41,713 nucleotides of DNA from an uncultured Bacteroidaceae bacterium (GTDB lineage Bacteria > Bacteroidota > Bacteroidia > Bacteroidales > Bacteroidaceae): the NCBI GenBank assembly GCA_905235285.1, contig CAJOLI010000007.1:1-41713 (forward strand), given 5' to 3'. The first letter of the stretch is position 1, and the number at the start of each line of letters is the position of its first letter. Under the pieces are notes generated by a model. The model saw only the letters and a list, made by a program, of their open reading frames with translations. It was not told where the DNA came from and did no database searches. Below are positions 8,270 to 17,571 of this stretch, one piece after another. The translations under genes and the position numbers were made by a program.

Positions 8270-9142
8270 ATGAGAAAGAAACATCATAAGATTTTCGGCC
8301 GGATGCAGTGGCTGACGTCGTGCATCAGCACAACGCTGGTGTTGCTGCTGCTCGGATTGGTAGTGCTGTTTGGGCTCTCTGCCCGTCAGCTCTCTAAAGA
8401 AGTGAAAGAAAACTTCACCGTAACGCTCCTGCTCGACGACGACCTCGAGGAGGCTGAAGCCACCAAATTCCAGAGGCGCTTGAATGCGCAGCCCTACGCC
8501 AAAGCCACCACGCTCATCACCGCCGAGCAAGCGTTGAAAGAGGAAAGCGAGCGCATGGGCACCGACCCCTCAGAGTTCCTCGGCGGCGACAATCCCTATA
8601 CGGCCAGCATCGAGATGAACGTAACCGCAGACTACGCCTGCACCGACAGCCTCTTGCGCATTACACGCGAGCTGAAGAGCCTATGGCAGGTGGCAGACGT
8701 CATCTACCAGCGCGACCTCGTCGACAACCTCAACCACACTTTGCGCAAGGCCACCCTCGTGCTCGCCGCACTGGCCGTGCTGCTGATGATTATCTCGGTA
8801 GTACTCATCAACAACACCGTGCGCCTGAGCGTCTATGCCCGCCGCCAGACTATCCACACGATGCGCCTCGTGGGTGCCTCGTGGGCTTTCATCCGCTGGC
8901 CTTTCCTCAAGCGCAGCATCGGCATAGGCCTGGTGGCAGCCGTCATCGCGATAGCTTTGCTGCTGGCCGGCGTGCAGTGGGCTATAGCTAAGGATGAGTA
9001 CGTAGCCACCATTATCACACAAGAAACCATCGTCTCGATGGTGGTCACGGTGCTCATCGCCGGACTGCTGCTGACGTTCGCGTGCACATGGCTCAGCGTA
9101 GGCCATTTCCTGCGTATGCGCGAGAATGAAATGTATGATTGA
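8270..9142 (+). CDS. ftsX: Cell division protein FtsX (permease-like)
   Basis: Inner-membrane partner of the ATPase FtsE; by family the complex transmits a divisome signal to periplasmic cell-wall hydrolases. The layout fits FtsX: a short cytoplasmic N-terminus, TM1 at about 20-42, a periplasmic domain (about 45-165), then three further membrane segments (about 168-190, 212-232 and 250-278) with the basic loop between. Length 290 is normal. No ftsE is adjacent, which is usual in Bacteroidales. It is followed by a DUF3098 gene and uppP, a conserved neighbourhood. Confidence 0.9.
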   Translation: MRKKHHKIFGRMQWLTSCISTTLVLLLLGLVVLFGLSARQLSKEVKENFTVTLLLDDDLEEAEATKFQRRLNAQPYAKATTLITAEQALKEESERMGTDPSEFLGGDNPYTASIEMNVTADYACTDSLLRITRELKSLWQVADVIYQRDLVDNLNHTLRKATLVLAALAVLLMIISVVLINNTVRLSVYARRQTIHTMRLVGASWAFIRWPFLKRSIGIGLVAAVIAIALLLAGVQWAIAKDEYVATIITQETIVSMVVTVLIAGLLLTFACTWLSVGHFLRMRENEMYD

Positions 9143-9163
9143 TTTGGCACGGTCTCAGGCACC

Positions 9164-9237
9164 AGTTGATAGTTTAGAGTTCTCGAAGTATCGGGCGCAA
9201 GCTCGAGCGGAGAGTTGAGAGTCTTAAAGTTTAAAGA
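9164..9237 (+). repeat. Two heptamer-period tracts before the DUF3098 gene
   Basis: AGTTGAT, AGTTTAG and AGTTCTC (9164-9184), then GAGAGTT, GAGAGTC, TTAAAGT and TTAAAGA (9210-9237), each keep a 7-bp period. They occupy most of the ftsX-DUF3098 gap. Confidence 0.6.
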
Positions 9238-9238
9238 T

Positions 9239-9481
9239 ATGGATAAGAAAAATGATTTTGCATTCAGCCGCATGAACTTCATATTGCTGGCTATTGGCGT
9301 CGTTATCGTGGTATTAGGCTTCGTGCTCATGTCCGGAGACGGTTCCACAGAGACACAGTTCAACCCCGAGATTTTCTCGGCCATGCGCATCAAAGTGGCA
9401 CCAGCTGTATGCTTCCTGGGCTTCGCTTTCATTGGTGTAGCTGTCATGTACCGTCCTAAAGATAAGCAGAAGGACTCATGA
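9239..9481 (+). CDS. DUF3098 family small membrane protein
   Basis: Small inner-membrane protein of unknown function with two predicted helices. From the chosen start (MDKKNDFAFSRMNF) the first helix covers about 13-32, followed by a polar loop and the conserved segment RIKVAPAVCFLGFAFIGVAVMY as the second helix. A frame start 24 nt upstream exists (9215), but it falls in the heptamer tract, and the ATG at 9239 gives the family-typical N-terminus. Its stop overlaps the uppP start (ATGA). A divergent second copy lies at 29696-30016. Confidence 0.85.
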   Translation: MDKKNDFAFSRMNFILLAIGVVIVVLGFVLMSGDGSTETQFNPEIFSAMRIKVAPAVCFLGFAFIGVAVMYRPKDKQKDS

Positions 9482-10341
9482 GCGTATTCGAGACAATTAT
9501 CATCGCCATCGTCGAGGGACTGACAGAGTTTCTGCCCGTCTCGTCGACGGGTCACATGATTATAGCCCAAAACTTGTTGGGGGTTGAGAGCACGCCTTTC
9601 GTGAAAGCCTTCACCATCATTATCCAGTTCGGAGCCATCCTCTCTGTAGTGTGTCTCTACTGGAGTAAGTTCTTCCGTCTGAACCACACGCCGGCACCCG
9701 CCGGGAGCTCGTCTCTACGTCAGTTTCTCCACAAATGGGACTTCTATTGGAAACTGCTCGTGGCGTTCATCCCTGCCGTCGTCATCGGCTTCTTAGGTAA
9801 GATGTCAGGGCTAATCGACCGTTTTCTCGAAAGCGTTGAGGTGGTGGCCGTGATGTTGGTTGTCGGCGGCGTGTTCATGCTCTTCTGCGACCGCCTCTTC
9901 AATAAAGGCAGCGAGGAAACACCTCTCACCGAAAGACGCGCTTTCCGCATCGGCCTCTTCCAGTGCATAGCTATGATTCCGGGCGTCTCGCGCTCAATGG
10001 CCACCATCGTCGGGGGCATGGCGCAAAAGCTGACACGCCGCGCTGCTGCAGAGTTCTCCTTCTTCCTTGCCGTGCCCACCATGGCTGCCGCCACTGCCTT
10101 AGACGTACTCCAACTGTTCTTCGGCGATGACGCCGATGCCAGTTGGGCTACTCGCGACAACCTGCTGATGCTGGCGTTGGGATGCGTGGTAGCGTTCATC
10201 GTTGCCCTGCTGGCCATGAAGTGGTTCGTAGATTTCCTTGCCAAGTACGGTTTCAAAGCGTTCGGCATCTATCGCATCATCGTGGGAGCTGTCATTCTGC
10301 TACTCCTCTGTAACGGTCACTCACTCGTAATGGTAGACTAA
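9478..10341 (+). CDS. uppP: Undecaprenyl-diphosphatase
   Basis: BacA-type integral membrane phosphatase that recycles undecaprenyl pyrophosphate to the monophosphate lipid carrier for peptidoglycan and other glycans. The two active-site signatures are clear: EGLTEFLPVSSTGH (about 13-26) and PGVSRS (about 168-173). Several hydrophobic helices fill the 287 residues. Its start overlaps the DUF3098 stop, and its stop overlaps the truB start (TAATG), so it is translationally packed in the operon. Confidence 0.95.
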   Translation: MSVFETIIIAIVEGLTEFLPVSSTGHMIIAQNLLGVESTPFVKAFTIIIQFGAILSVVCLYWSKFFRLNHTPAPAGSSSLRQFLHKWDFYWKLLVAFIPAVVIGFLGKMSGLIDRFLESVEVVAVMLVVGGVFMLFCDRLFNKGSEETPLTERRAFRIGLFQCIAMIPGVSRSMATIVGGMAQKLTRRAAAEFSFFLAVPTMAAATALDVLQLFFGDDADASWATRDNLLMLALGCVVAFIVALLAMKWFVDFLAKYGFKAFGIYRIIVGAVILLLLCNGHSLVMVD

Positions 10342-11219
10342 TGAATCCACAGGAAGGTGAAATACTATATATTGACAAGCCCTTGCGCTGGACTTCGTTC
10401 GATGTGGTCAACAAGGTGCGCTGGTTACTCTGCAAACGTCTCGGCGTGAAGAAGCTGAAGGTGGGGCATGCTGGCACCCTCGACCCTCTGGCCACGGGCG
10501 TGATGATTGTCTGCACAGGGCGCGCCACCAAACGCATCGACGAGCTGCAAGCCGGAGTGAAAGAGTATGTCGCCACGCTGCGTCTCGGCGCCACAACGCC
10601 ATCGTTCGACCTGGAGCACGAGATTGACGCCTACTACCACACAGCGCATATCACTCGCGAGCTGGTGGAAAAGGTCCTGCTGTCTTTTCGGGGGCGCATA
10701 GAACAAGTTCCCCCAGCCTACTCCGCCGTGAAGGTCGACGGCAAGCGCGCTTACGACCTTGCCCGCAAGGACAAGGATGTAGAGCTAAAGCCTAAGATAT
10801 TGGTAATAGACGAGATAGAGCTGCTGGACTATAAAAATAATCTCTCAGAATCCCCCCATGCAGAAGAGGCCCCCTATTCCTTTGAACAGGATGCCAGCGA
10901 CGAAACTCCGCTCCCTTTGGCGAAAGCAGGAGAGAGGCTCCTCCCCCGCACCGGCATGCGCAACAAAGCCTTCCTCACGGCCCAGCTCGGGACGTCCGCC
11001 GACGGCGACTACCCCAGCATCACCATACGCGTCGTCTGCTCCAAAGGCACATACATAAGAGCCTTGGCACGCGACATAGGAGTGGCACTCGGCAGCGGAG
11101 CACACCTGACAGCGTTGCGCCGCACGCGAGTAGGCAATGTCAGCATCGATGACTGTATGGGCATGGACGATTTCCCCAACTGGCTCGAACAGCAAAAAAT
11201 AGAAAACATTCAAGAGTGA
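10341..11219 (+). CDS. truB: tRNA pseudouridine(55) synthase with an internal insert
   Basis: Isomerises U55 in the T loop of tRNAs. The catalytic motif GHAGTLDPLATGV has its aspartate at D48. RVVCSKGTYIRALARDIG (about 230-247), typical of TruB, and the RTRVG segment follow. Between the ELLDY strand (about 160-164) and the PSITIRVV strand (about 225-232) lies an insert of about 55-60 residues (roughly 165-222). It is low in family character, includes PLPLAKAGERLLPRTG and contributes most of the extra length. Part of its DNA resembles the GC-rich dispersed palindromes near 17.58, 22.33 and 22.80 kb. Start overlaps the uppP stop. Confidence 0.93.
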   Translation: MNPQEGEILYIDKPLRWTSFDVVNKVRWLLCKRLGVKKLKVGHAGTLDPLATGVMIVCTGRATKRIDELQAGVKEYVATLRLGATTPSFDLEHEIDAYYHTAHITRELVEKVLLSFRGRIEQVPPAYSAVKVDGKRAYDLARKDKDVELKPKILVIDEIELLDYKNNLSESPHAEEAPYSFEQDASDETPLPLAKAGERLLPRTGMRNKAFLTAQLGTSADGDYPSITIRVVCSKGTYIRALARDIGVALGSGAHLTALRRTRVGNVSIDDCMGMDDFPNWLEQQKIENIQE

Positions 11220-11265
11220 TATTCCATCTTTCATAATTCGTTTTTCTTAATTCACAATAAATAAT

Positions 11266-12330
11266 ATGAAGCTCTCACAATTTAAGTTCAAGCTCCCGCA
11301 GGAGCGCATAGCACAATACCCTATGCCTTTCCGCGATGATTGCCGCCTGATGGTGCTGCACAAGAAGAGCGGCGTCATCGAGCACCGCGAGCATTTCTAC
11401 GATATCCTTGAGTACTTCGACGAGCACGATGTCTTTGTCTTCAACGACACGAAGGTGTTCCCGGCCCGTCTCGAGGGCAACAAGGAGAAGACGGGTGCCA
11501 AGATCGAGGTGTTCCTTCTGCGTGAGTTAAACCCTAACATGCGTCTGTGGGACGTCCTTGTCGAGCCAGCCCGCAAGATTCGCATCGGCAACAAACTCTA
11601 TTTCGGCGAGGACGAGTCGATGGTGGCAGAGGTCATCGACAATACAACCAGCCGCGGACGTACGCTACGCTTTCTCTACGACGGCCCACACGAAGAGTTC
11701 AAGGAAGCCCTCTACGCCTTAGGCGAAGCGCCACTGCCCCGCCAGATGATTACGCGCAAAGCCGAGCCTCAGGACATGGAAGACTTCCAATGTGTCTTTG
11801 CCAAGAACGAGGGAGCCGTCACAGCGCCTGCCTCAGGCCTGCACTTCTCAAAGCATTTAATCAAACGCATGGAAATCAAGGGTATCGACATGGCCTACAT
11901 TACCCTACACTGCGGTCTAGGCAACTTCCGCGACATCGATGTCGAGGACCTCTCGAAGCATAAGATGGAGAGCGAGGAGATGCATGTCAGTGCCGAGGCC
12001 TGCGAGATGGTCAACAACGCCAAGGCTGAGGGACGTAAAGTCTGCGCCGTAGGAACCACGGTGCAACGAGCCATCGAAACAGCCCTGGGTGCCGACAACC
12101 GCCTGAAGGAGTTCGACGGATGGACCAATAAATTCATATATCCTCCCTACGACTTCGGGCTGGCCGACGCCATGATAGCCAATTTCAACCTGCCCTATTC
12201 CACGCTCCTGATGCTCACCTGCGCCTTCGGCGACTACGACCTCGTGATGACAGCCTACAAAGAGGCTCTCCGCGACAACCGTTACCGCTTCGGCACCTAC
12301 GGCGACGCCATGCTCATCCTCAACGACTGA
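11266..12330 (+). CDS. queA: S-adenosylmethionine:tRNA ribosyltransferase-isomerase
   Basis: Transfers and isomerises the ribosyl group of SAM onto preQ1-modified tRNA to make epoxyqueuosine, the penultimate step of queuosine synthesis. The sequence starts [19 protein letters not shown], contains [11 protein letters not shown], and has the characteristic [10 protein letters not shown] and [10 protein letters not shown] segments. The C-terminal part keeps [21 protein letters not shown] and [12 protein letters not shown]. Length 354 is normal. The following step, epoxyqueuosine reduction, is covered by queH at 24811-25407. It lies between truB and folK on the same strand. Confidence 0.96.
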   Translation: MKLSQFKFKLPQERIAQYPMPFRDDCRLMVLHKKSGVIEHREHFYDILEYFDEHDVFVFNDTKVFPARLEGNKEKTGAKIEVFLLRELNPNMRLWDVLVEPARKIRIGNKLYFGEDESMVAEVIDNTTSRGRTLRFLYDGPHEEFKEALYALGEAPLPRQMITRKAEPQDMEDFQCVFAKNEGAVTAPASGLHFSKHLIKRMEIKGIDMAYITLHCGLGNFRDIDVEDLSKHKMESEEMHVSAEACEMVNNAKAEGRKVCAVGTTVQRAIETALGADNRLKEFDGWTNKFIYPPYDFGLADAMIANFNLPYSTLLMLTCAFGDYDLVMTAYKEALRDNRYRFGTYGDAMLILND

Positions 12331-12348
12331 CTCTCTACGCACGAGGCC

Positions 12349-12771
12349 ATGATGACAGATATCTACCTTGCCCTCGGCAGCAACCTCGGCGACCGTCACA
12401 CGATGCTCCTCAGCGCTATTGAGGAGCTAGTGATGCATGTCGGGCGCCTCATGATGTCGTCATCGTTCATAGAGACTGAGCCTTGGGGCTTCGAGAGCGA
12501 CCATCCGTTTCTGAATGCCGTGGTGCACATGCAGACAAGCCTCAGCCCCCACGAGCTGCTCCTCACCACGCAGGCCATCGAGTGCCGGCTTGGACGAACG
12601 AGCAAATCAGTAAGAAGCGTCTATGCCGACCGACCTATTGACATTGACATTCTGCTCTATGGCAACGAAAAGATCGACGAGCCCGACCTCGTCATCCCGC
12701 ATCCGCGGATGGAGGAACGAGATTTTGTCATGCAGCCACTGAAAGAACTCCTCGACCATGAGAAAGAATAA
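12349..12771 (+). CDS. folK: 2-amino-4-hydroxy-6-hydroxymethyldihydropteridine pyrophosphokinase
   Basis: HPPK transfers pyrophosphate from ATP to 6-hydroxymethyl-dihydropterin in folate synthesis. YLALGSNLGDR at the N-terminus, ETEPWGF (about 43-49) and DRPIDIDILLYG (about 90-101), which carries the metal-binding aspartates, are all present. Length is about 140. Two adjacent ATG codons (12349 and 12352) are possible starts. Last gene of the operon, followed by a strong terminator. Confidence 0.94.
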   Translation: MMTDIYLALGSNLGDRHTMLLSAIEELVMHVGRLMMSSSFIETEPWGFESDHPFLNAVVHMQTSLSPHELLLTTQAIECRLGRTSKSVRSVYADRPIDIDILLYGNEKIDEPDLVIPHPRMEERDFVMQPLKELLDHEKE

Positions 12772-12792
12772 ACTTTTTGATTAAAAGCATTG

Positions 12793-12838
12793 AAAAAGGG
12801 AAAAATTTCAGCCTTTAGACTGATTTTTCCCTTTTTTT
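12793..12838 (+). terminator. Intrinsic terminator after folK
   Basis: A 14-bp perfect stem (12793-12806 with 12823-12836) is followed by more T residues and CTTTT. It closes the miaB-folK run about 20 nt past the folK stop. Confidence 0.9.
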
Positions 12839-12840
12839 CT

Positions 12841-12870
12841 TTTGACGGAAACGAATAAGTGTTATTTTTG
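12841..12870 (+). promoter_or_regulatory. Putative promoter of the GH127 gene
   Basis: TTTG at 12841-12844, an 18-nt spacer and TATTTTTG at 12863-12870 fit the Bacteroidetes -33/-7 pair; the leader is about 30 nt. Confidence 0.65.
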
Positions 12871-12904
12871 CACCAAATAAACTAACTTACTATATTTACC
12901 TCTC

Positions 12905-15328
12905 ATGCGCATCCTTTTTGCAGTAGTGCTCGCATTGTCAGCGCTATCCCCCCTTCAGGCCAAGGACGTCAATACGGCATCCGCAGGCTATCCCATTACT
13001 CCCGTTCCCTTCACCAGCGTTAAGGTGACCGACTCATTCTGGGGTCAGCGTCTAAAGGCCAGCCGCGAGGTGACCATCCCTCTCGCTTTCTCCAAGTGCG
13101 AGGAGACGGGCCGCTATAAGAACTTCGAGAATGCCGCAACACACATGCAGGATGAGTCGAAGGTCTTCAAGGTCAGCGGCTATTCGTTTGACGACACCGA
13201 CCCGTACAAGACCATCGAAGGTGCCAGCTACCTGCTCCAGACCTATCCCGACAAGAAGCTGGAAGGCTATCTTGATTCCGTGATAGCCATCATATCCACA
13301 GCCCAGGAGCCCGACGGCTACCTATACACCGCACGCACCCAGAACCCCGAGCACCCGCACGACTGGGCCGGCGACCGTCGTTGGGTGAAGGAGGAGGACC
13401 TCTCGCACGAGCTCTATAACCTTGGGCATATGGTAGAGGGCGCCATCGCCCACTATCAAGCCACCGGCAAGCGCAACTTCCTTGACATAGCTATCCGCTA
13501 TGCCGACTGCGTCTGCCGCGAAGTAGGTCCAAATGCCGGACAGGCCTGCGTAGTACCGGGCCACCAGATTGCCGAGATGGCTTTGGCTAAGCTCTACCTC
13601 GTCACGGGCGACAAGAAATACCTCGACGAAGCTAAGTTCCTGCTCGACTATCGCGGCAAGACAACCATCAAGAACAATTATTCTCAATCCCACGAGCCCG
13701 TTGTAGATCAGGACGAGGCCGTAGGCCATGCCGTGCGCGCCGCATATATGTATGCCGGCATGGCCGACGTAGCAGCCCTCACGGGCGACGAGTCGTATGT
13801 CAAAGCTATTGACGCCATTTGGGAGAACATCGTGGCGAAGAAGTTGTACATCACCGGAGGCATAGGAGCCACCAGCAGCGGCGAAGCCTTTGGCCGCAAC
13901 TACCAGCTGCCCAACATGAGCGCCTACTGCGAGACGTGCGCTGCCATAGGAAACGTCTACGTCAACCACCGCCTGTTCCTGCTCCACGGCGAATCGAAGT
14001 ACTACGACGTGCTGGAACGCACGCTCTACAACGGCCTCATCAGCGGAGTCTCGCTCGAAGGCAACGGATTCTTCTACCCCAACCCGCTGGCATCTATAGG
14101 CCAGCACCAGCGCCAGCCATGGTTCGGATGCGCCTGCTGCCCCTCTAACATATGCCGCTTCATCCCCTCGTTGCCCGGCTATGTCTACGCTGTCAAGGAC
14201 CGCAACGTATACGTCAACCTCTTCCTTGCAAACAAAAGCGAACTCAGCGTAGGAGGCAAGAAGGTCAGCCTCGAGCAGCAGACGGAATATCCCTGGAACG
14301 GCGACATCACCGTGACGGTCGACAAGAACGGCGCCGGGCAGTTCGCACTGAAGATTCGCATCCCGGGCTGGGTGCGCGGCAGCGTAGTGCCTTCAGACCT
14401 CTACGAATACACCGACGGCCGCCATCTGGGCTACAGCGTGAGCGTCAACGGTAGCAGGATCGATGCCACGCCCACGGCCGACGGTTACTGCACCATAGAC
14501 CGCAAGTGGAAACACGGCGACCGCGTTCAGGTACACTTCGACATGGAACCGCGAACTGTCAGAGCCAACGCCCACGTGCAGGACGACCTCGGCATGGTAA
14601 GCATCGAACGCGGGCCTGTCGTATACTGTGCCGAACATCCCGACAACAACTTCGACATCACTGGAGCGCTCCTCAACCAGGAACCACGATTCCAGCTCGG
14701 CGACAAGCAGATTGCAGGCACACCCGTAAAGACTATCGTTACGGACGCACAGCTGCTCAACTTCGACAAGAGCGGACGTCTCACGGTCGAGGACGTACAC
14801 CTCACACTCATCCCCTACTACGCCTGGTGCCATCGAGGCAGCGGCAAGATGCAGGTATGGCTGGCTCAGGACCTTCTGGCCACGACGCCAGCCCTGCCCC
14901 CGACGTTGGCATCGCAGAGCAAGGTAGAGTCCTCGTCGCGCATTCCTTCAATCTCCAGCCTCAACGACCGTCTCGTGCCTAAGAATGCCAACGACCGCAG
15001 CGTACCCTACACCCACTGGTGGCCCAAGGAGGGCACCACGGAGTGGATCTCCTACACCTTCCCCCAAGCAGCCACTATCAGCTCGAGCACTGTCTATTGG
15101 TACGATGATCAGCCATGGCAAGGATGTAAGGTGCCCGACAGCTGGCGACTGCTTTACCTCGACGCCAACGGCGACTGGCAGCCCGTGGCCAACCCAGACA
15201 AATACCCCACAACAAAGGGCGCCGCCTGCACCGTCAACTTCAACCCCATCGAGACCACGGCCGTGCGCCTCGAGGTGAAGATGGCTCAGGACAAGTCGGC
15301 CGGCATCTTCGAGTGGAGCGTAAAATAG
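12905..15328 (+). CDS. Exported GH127 beta-L-arabinofuranosidase
   Basis: Glycoside hydrolase family 127 (formerly DUF1680), by family releasing beta-L-arabinofuranosyl residues from plant glycans or glycoproteins. A signal peptide (about 1-19, ending LQA-KD) directs export. The zinc/cysteine site known from the Bifidobacterium enzyme is conserved in spacing: E343 and C345 (SAYCETC), C411 and C412 (GCACCPSN, with C411 as the expected nucleophile), and E327 (SGEAF) as the matching acid/base. A beta-rich middle follows, and the last 130 residues or so (HWWPKEGTTEWISYTF onward) look like a discoidin-type carbohydrate-binding module. No SusC/SusD genes are adjacent, so a polysaccharide-utilisation locus is not evident. 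Confidence 0.93.
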   Translation: MRILFAVVLALSALSPLQAKDVNTASAGYPITPVPFTSVKVTDSFWGQRLKASREVTIPLAFSKCEETGRYKNFENAATHMQDESKVFKVSGYSFDDTDPYKTIEGASYLLQTYPDKKLEGYLDSVIAIISTAQEPDGYLYTARTQNPEHPHDWAGDRRWVKEEDLSHELYNLGHMVEGAIAHYQATGKRNFLDIAIRYADCVCREVGPNAGQACVVPGHQIAEMALAKLYLVTGDKKYLDEAKFLLDYRGKTTIKNNYSQSHEPVVDQDEAVGHAVRAAYMYAGMADVAALTGDESYVKAIDAIWENIVAKKLYITGGIGATSSGEAFGRNYQLPNMSAYCETCAAIGNVYVNHRLFLLHGESKYYDVLERTLYNGLISGVSLEGNGFFYPNPLASIGQHQRQPWFGCACCPSNICRFIPSLPGYVYAVKDRNVYVNLFLANKSELSVGGKKVSLEQQTEYPWNGDITVTVDKNGAGQFALKIRIPGWVRGSVVPSDLYEYTDGRHLGYSVSVNGSRIDATPTADGYCTIDRKWKHGDRVQVHFDMEPRTVRANAHVQDDLGMVSIERGPVVYCAEHPDNNFDITGALLNQEPRFQLGDKQIAGTPVKTIVTDAQLLNFDKSGRLTVEDVHLTLIPYYAWCHRGSGKMQVWLAQDLLATTPALPPTLASQSKVESSSRIPSISSLNDRLVPKNANDRSVPYTHWWPKEGTTEWISYTFPQAATISSSTVYWYDDQPWQGCKVPDSWRLLYLDANGDWQPVANPDKYPTTKGAACTVNFNPIETTAVRLEVKMAQDKSAGIFEWSVK

Positions 15329-15482
15329 GCGGGCTGACAAGTGCATTACTTATAGATCCGCTGCCATACGCGACCTACAATGCGTTCAGGCACGACCAAT
15401 GGTTTCGAGGTCAGACAAAGTCATGTTGCTCTCACACGACAGACTTGCATCTGACTCACTAAGTTAAAGCTTAAGACAAATA

Positions 15483-15908
15483 ATGAGACAACACCAGAGA
15501 ATAACATTTGCTCGCGTAGCCGCCTTGGCTATGCTCTGCGCCTTCGTGCCGATTAGCTCCAGCGCCCGCGAGTTGGTATTGACACTCAAAGACGGCCAGC
15601 GCATTGCCTTCCACCTCAGCGAAGACAACAAGCAGACCGCCTGCATGACTATCAGCGAGGATGCTGTAGTCATCAACGGCATCACATACGACCGCAAAGA
15701 CTTCAAGGAGATACGCATCTACAAAGAGTTGCCGGAAGGCGTAGACATCGCCGATGCAATACAAGGCATTGGCGTAGGAACCACGACTCCGGCTGACAAC
15801 ACAATCTACGATATCTGCGGACGCCGTCTGGGGCAGGTCGACGACTCCTCGGCCCCACTGCGCAAAGGCGTATATATCATTAACCGCAAAAAAGTAGTGA
15901 AGCCATGA
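15483..15908 (+). CDS. Small exported protein with T9SS-like C-terminal tail
   Basis: Unknown function. The signal peptide spans about 1-28 (ending SSSA-RE). The mature part starts with a short beta-strand unit, VLTLKDGQRIAFHLSED, of a kind often found at the N-terminus of Prevotella exported proteins. It ends with YDICGRRLG...LRKGVYIINRKKVVKP, which resembles the type IX secretion C-terminal sorting tail (GVYII and the final basic KKVVK). Its TGA stop overlaps the start of the next gene (ATGA), so the two are probably co-translated. The 154 bases before it hold no gene I can support. Confidence 0.7.
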   Translation: MRQHQRITFARVAALAMLCAFVPISSSARELVLTLKDGQRIAFHLSEDNKQTACMTISEDAVVINGITYDRKDFKEIRIYKELPEGVDIADAIQGIGVGTTTPADNTIYDICGRRLGQVDDSSAPLRKGVYIINRKKVVKP

Positions 15909-17569
15909 AAAAGATAATTCTTACGAGCATTGTCGCTATAGCCACCCTCGGCCTCCATGCCCAGAGCATCTGGGTCGAAGGTTCCGACCGCTACACCGTG
16001 CCTAAGAGCTACGACATCAGCAAGGCTGACTCCATCGTTTTCCGCAACTCGCAGATGCTTTTCTATACGCCCGATGCCACCCTCCGCTACACTTACTCGC
16101 GCGAAAAGATTATGCTCAACGATGCCGACTCCAGTCTGGCCATAATGCTCGATGAGCCCGCCGACAAGCGCGTCATCTGGAAGCCGACGACGAGCGACAA
16201 CCAGTACAACAACGATTACACAAACCCCGAATCGCGCTGGAGCTTCAAACATTCCAAGGAGAGTGAACATTTTATCGTATACTGGGATAAAGCTTTCGGC
16301 GATAACCCCAACGCCTCAAGCGTTCCTTCAGCCCTGCGCGTTGATGTCGACGATTTGTTGCAGAAAGCCGAGAAGTTCTACGACACCAATGTAAACAAAC
16401 TGCGCATGGCCGTCGAAGGCGAATCGCAGGTTGACAACTATAAAATGATTATCCACGTGCTCTACCAGACAGATTGGTTAGCTACTGGCTCGGGTTACGA
16501 CGATAAGATAGGAGCCCTCTGGGTCAACCCGTCGACCTGCAAGCCCGTGGGCCATACCATAGGGCACGAAATAGGCCACTCGTTCCAGTATCAAGTTGCC
16601 TGCGACCACCGCTACAACCTTGTCGGAGCCTACACCCAGCGCGGCTGGCGCTACGGCTTTGGTGCTAACGGCTCGGGCGGCAATGCCTTCTGGGAGCAGT
16701 GCGCACAGTGGCAGGGCTTCCAGGACTATCCATCGCAGGTGTTCGGCTACGATGTCTCTGTATGGCTCTACAACTACCATCGCCATTTCAACCACGAATG
16801 GATGCGCTACGCCTCCTACTGGTGGCAATATCACCTTGTGGAGAAGCACGGCTACGAAGCTTTCGGCCGTCTGTGGCGTGAGAGCAGATATCCCGAAGAC
16901 CCTCTCGAAACATATACTCGTCTCTTCTGTGATGGCGACTGGGAACAGTTCTGGGCCGACTACTTTGAATACTGCGGCAAGCTGCAGAACTATCAGTTTG
17001 CAGACGTCCATAAGTACATTACCAGCAACTACAGTGCCCGCAACTATAAGACACAGATGTACAAGACGGACGACGAATGGTGGCAGGTAGCCTACGCCAA
17101 CTGTCCCGAGACGGCGGGTATGAACTTCATCCCGCTCACAGGCTACAAGCAGGGCCAGCAGGTCAGCGTGAGTTTCAAAGGCATCGACCCGGGCTCGGCC
17201 CTCCACGCCTCAGACCCCGGAAAGGCTTTCAAGGGTGACCCCATGACCTCCGAGAACGCCAACAACTTCACAAACGTAACCACCTACAACAGCACAGGCA
17301 AGACGGCTGACAAACGCTGGCGCATAGCCTTCGTGGCCGTATTGCAGGACGGAACAACTGGAGGCAACACCATCGTCTCCGACGACGTAACGACCGACGA
17401 CGAAGGCTACCTCACATGGACAGTCCCCGCCAAGACCATACGCCTCTCGCTCCTCGTAGTGCCCATGCCTAAGACCTACCATCGTCACGCCTGGGACGAG
17501 ACCGACCGCAACGACGAGCAATGGCCCTATCAAGTGCAGTTCACCGACTGCAAGCCCAGCGGACTTTAA
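15905..17569 (+). CDS. Exported putative zinc metallopeptidase-like protein (DUF6055-like)
   Basis: The signal peptide is about 1-20 (ending HA-QS). The key motif is HEIGHSFQYQ, an HExxH zinc signature at H221-H225, inside a tryptophan- and tyrosine-rich domain (about 115-395). The later NAFWEQCAQW segment could supply a third ligand or active-site residues. I recall this arrangement as DUF6055, but that needs a profile search. A C-terminal beta-rich part (about 400-550) follows, without an obvious sorting tail. It overlaps the preceding small exported protein by 4 nt. Substrate is unknown; peptidase activity is inferred from the motif only. Confidence 0.65.
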   Translation: MKKIILTSIVAIATLGLHAQSIWVEGSDRYTVPKSYDISKADSIVFRNSQMLFYTPDATLRYTYSREKIMLNDADSSLAIMLDEPADKRVIWKPTTSDNQYNNDYTNPESRWSFKHSKESEHFIVYWDKAFGDNPNASSVPSALRVDVDDLLQKAEKFYDTNVNKLRMAVEGESQVDNYKMIIHVLYQTDWLATGSGYDDKIGALWVNPSTCKPVGHTIGHEIGHSFQYQVACDHRYNLVGAYTQRGWRYGFGANGSGGNAFWEQCAQWQGFQDYPSQVFGYDVSVWLYNYHRHFNHEWMRYASYWWQYHLVEKHGYEAFGRLWRESRYPEDPLETYTRLFCDGDWEQFWADYFEYCGKLQNYQFADVHKYITSNYSARNYKTQMYKTDDEWWQVAYANCPETAGMNFIPLTGYKQGQQVSVSFKGIDPGSALHASDPGKAFKGDPMTSENANNFTNVTTYNSTGKTADKRWRIAFVAVLQDGTTGGNTIVSDDVTTDDEGYLTWTVPAKTIRLSLLVVPMPKTYHRHAWDETDRNDEQWPYQVQFTDCKPSGL

Positions 17570-17571
17570 GA

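Noticed and set aside
12905-15328. Polysaccharide-utilisation locus around the GH127 gene
   Set aside because: No susC, susD or sugar-sensing regulator is adjacent, so only a lone exported glycosidase can be claimed.
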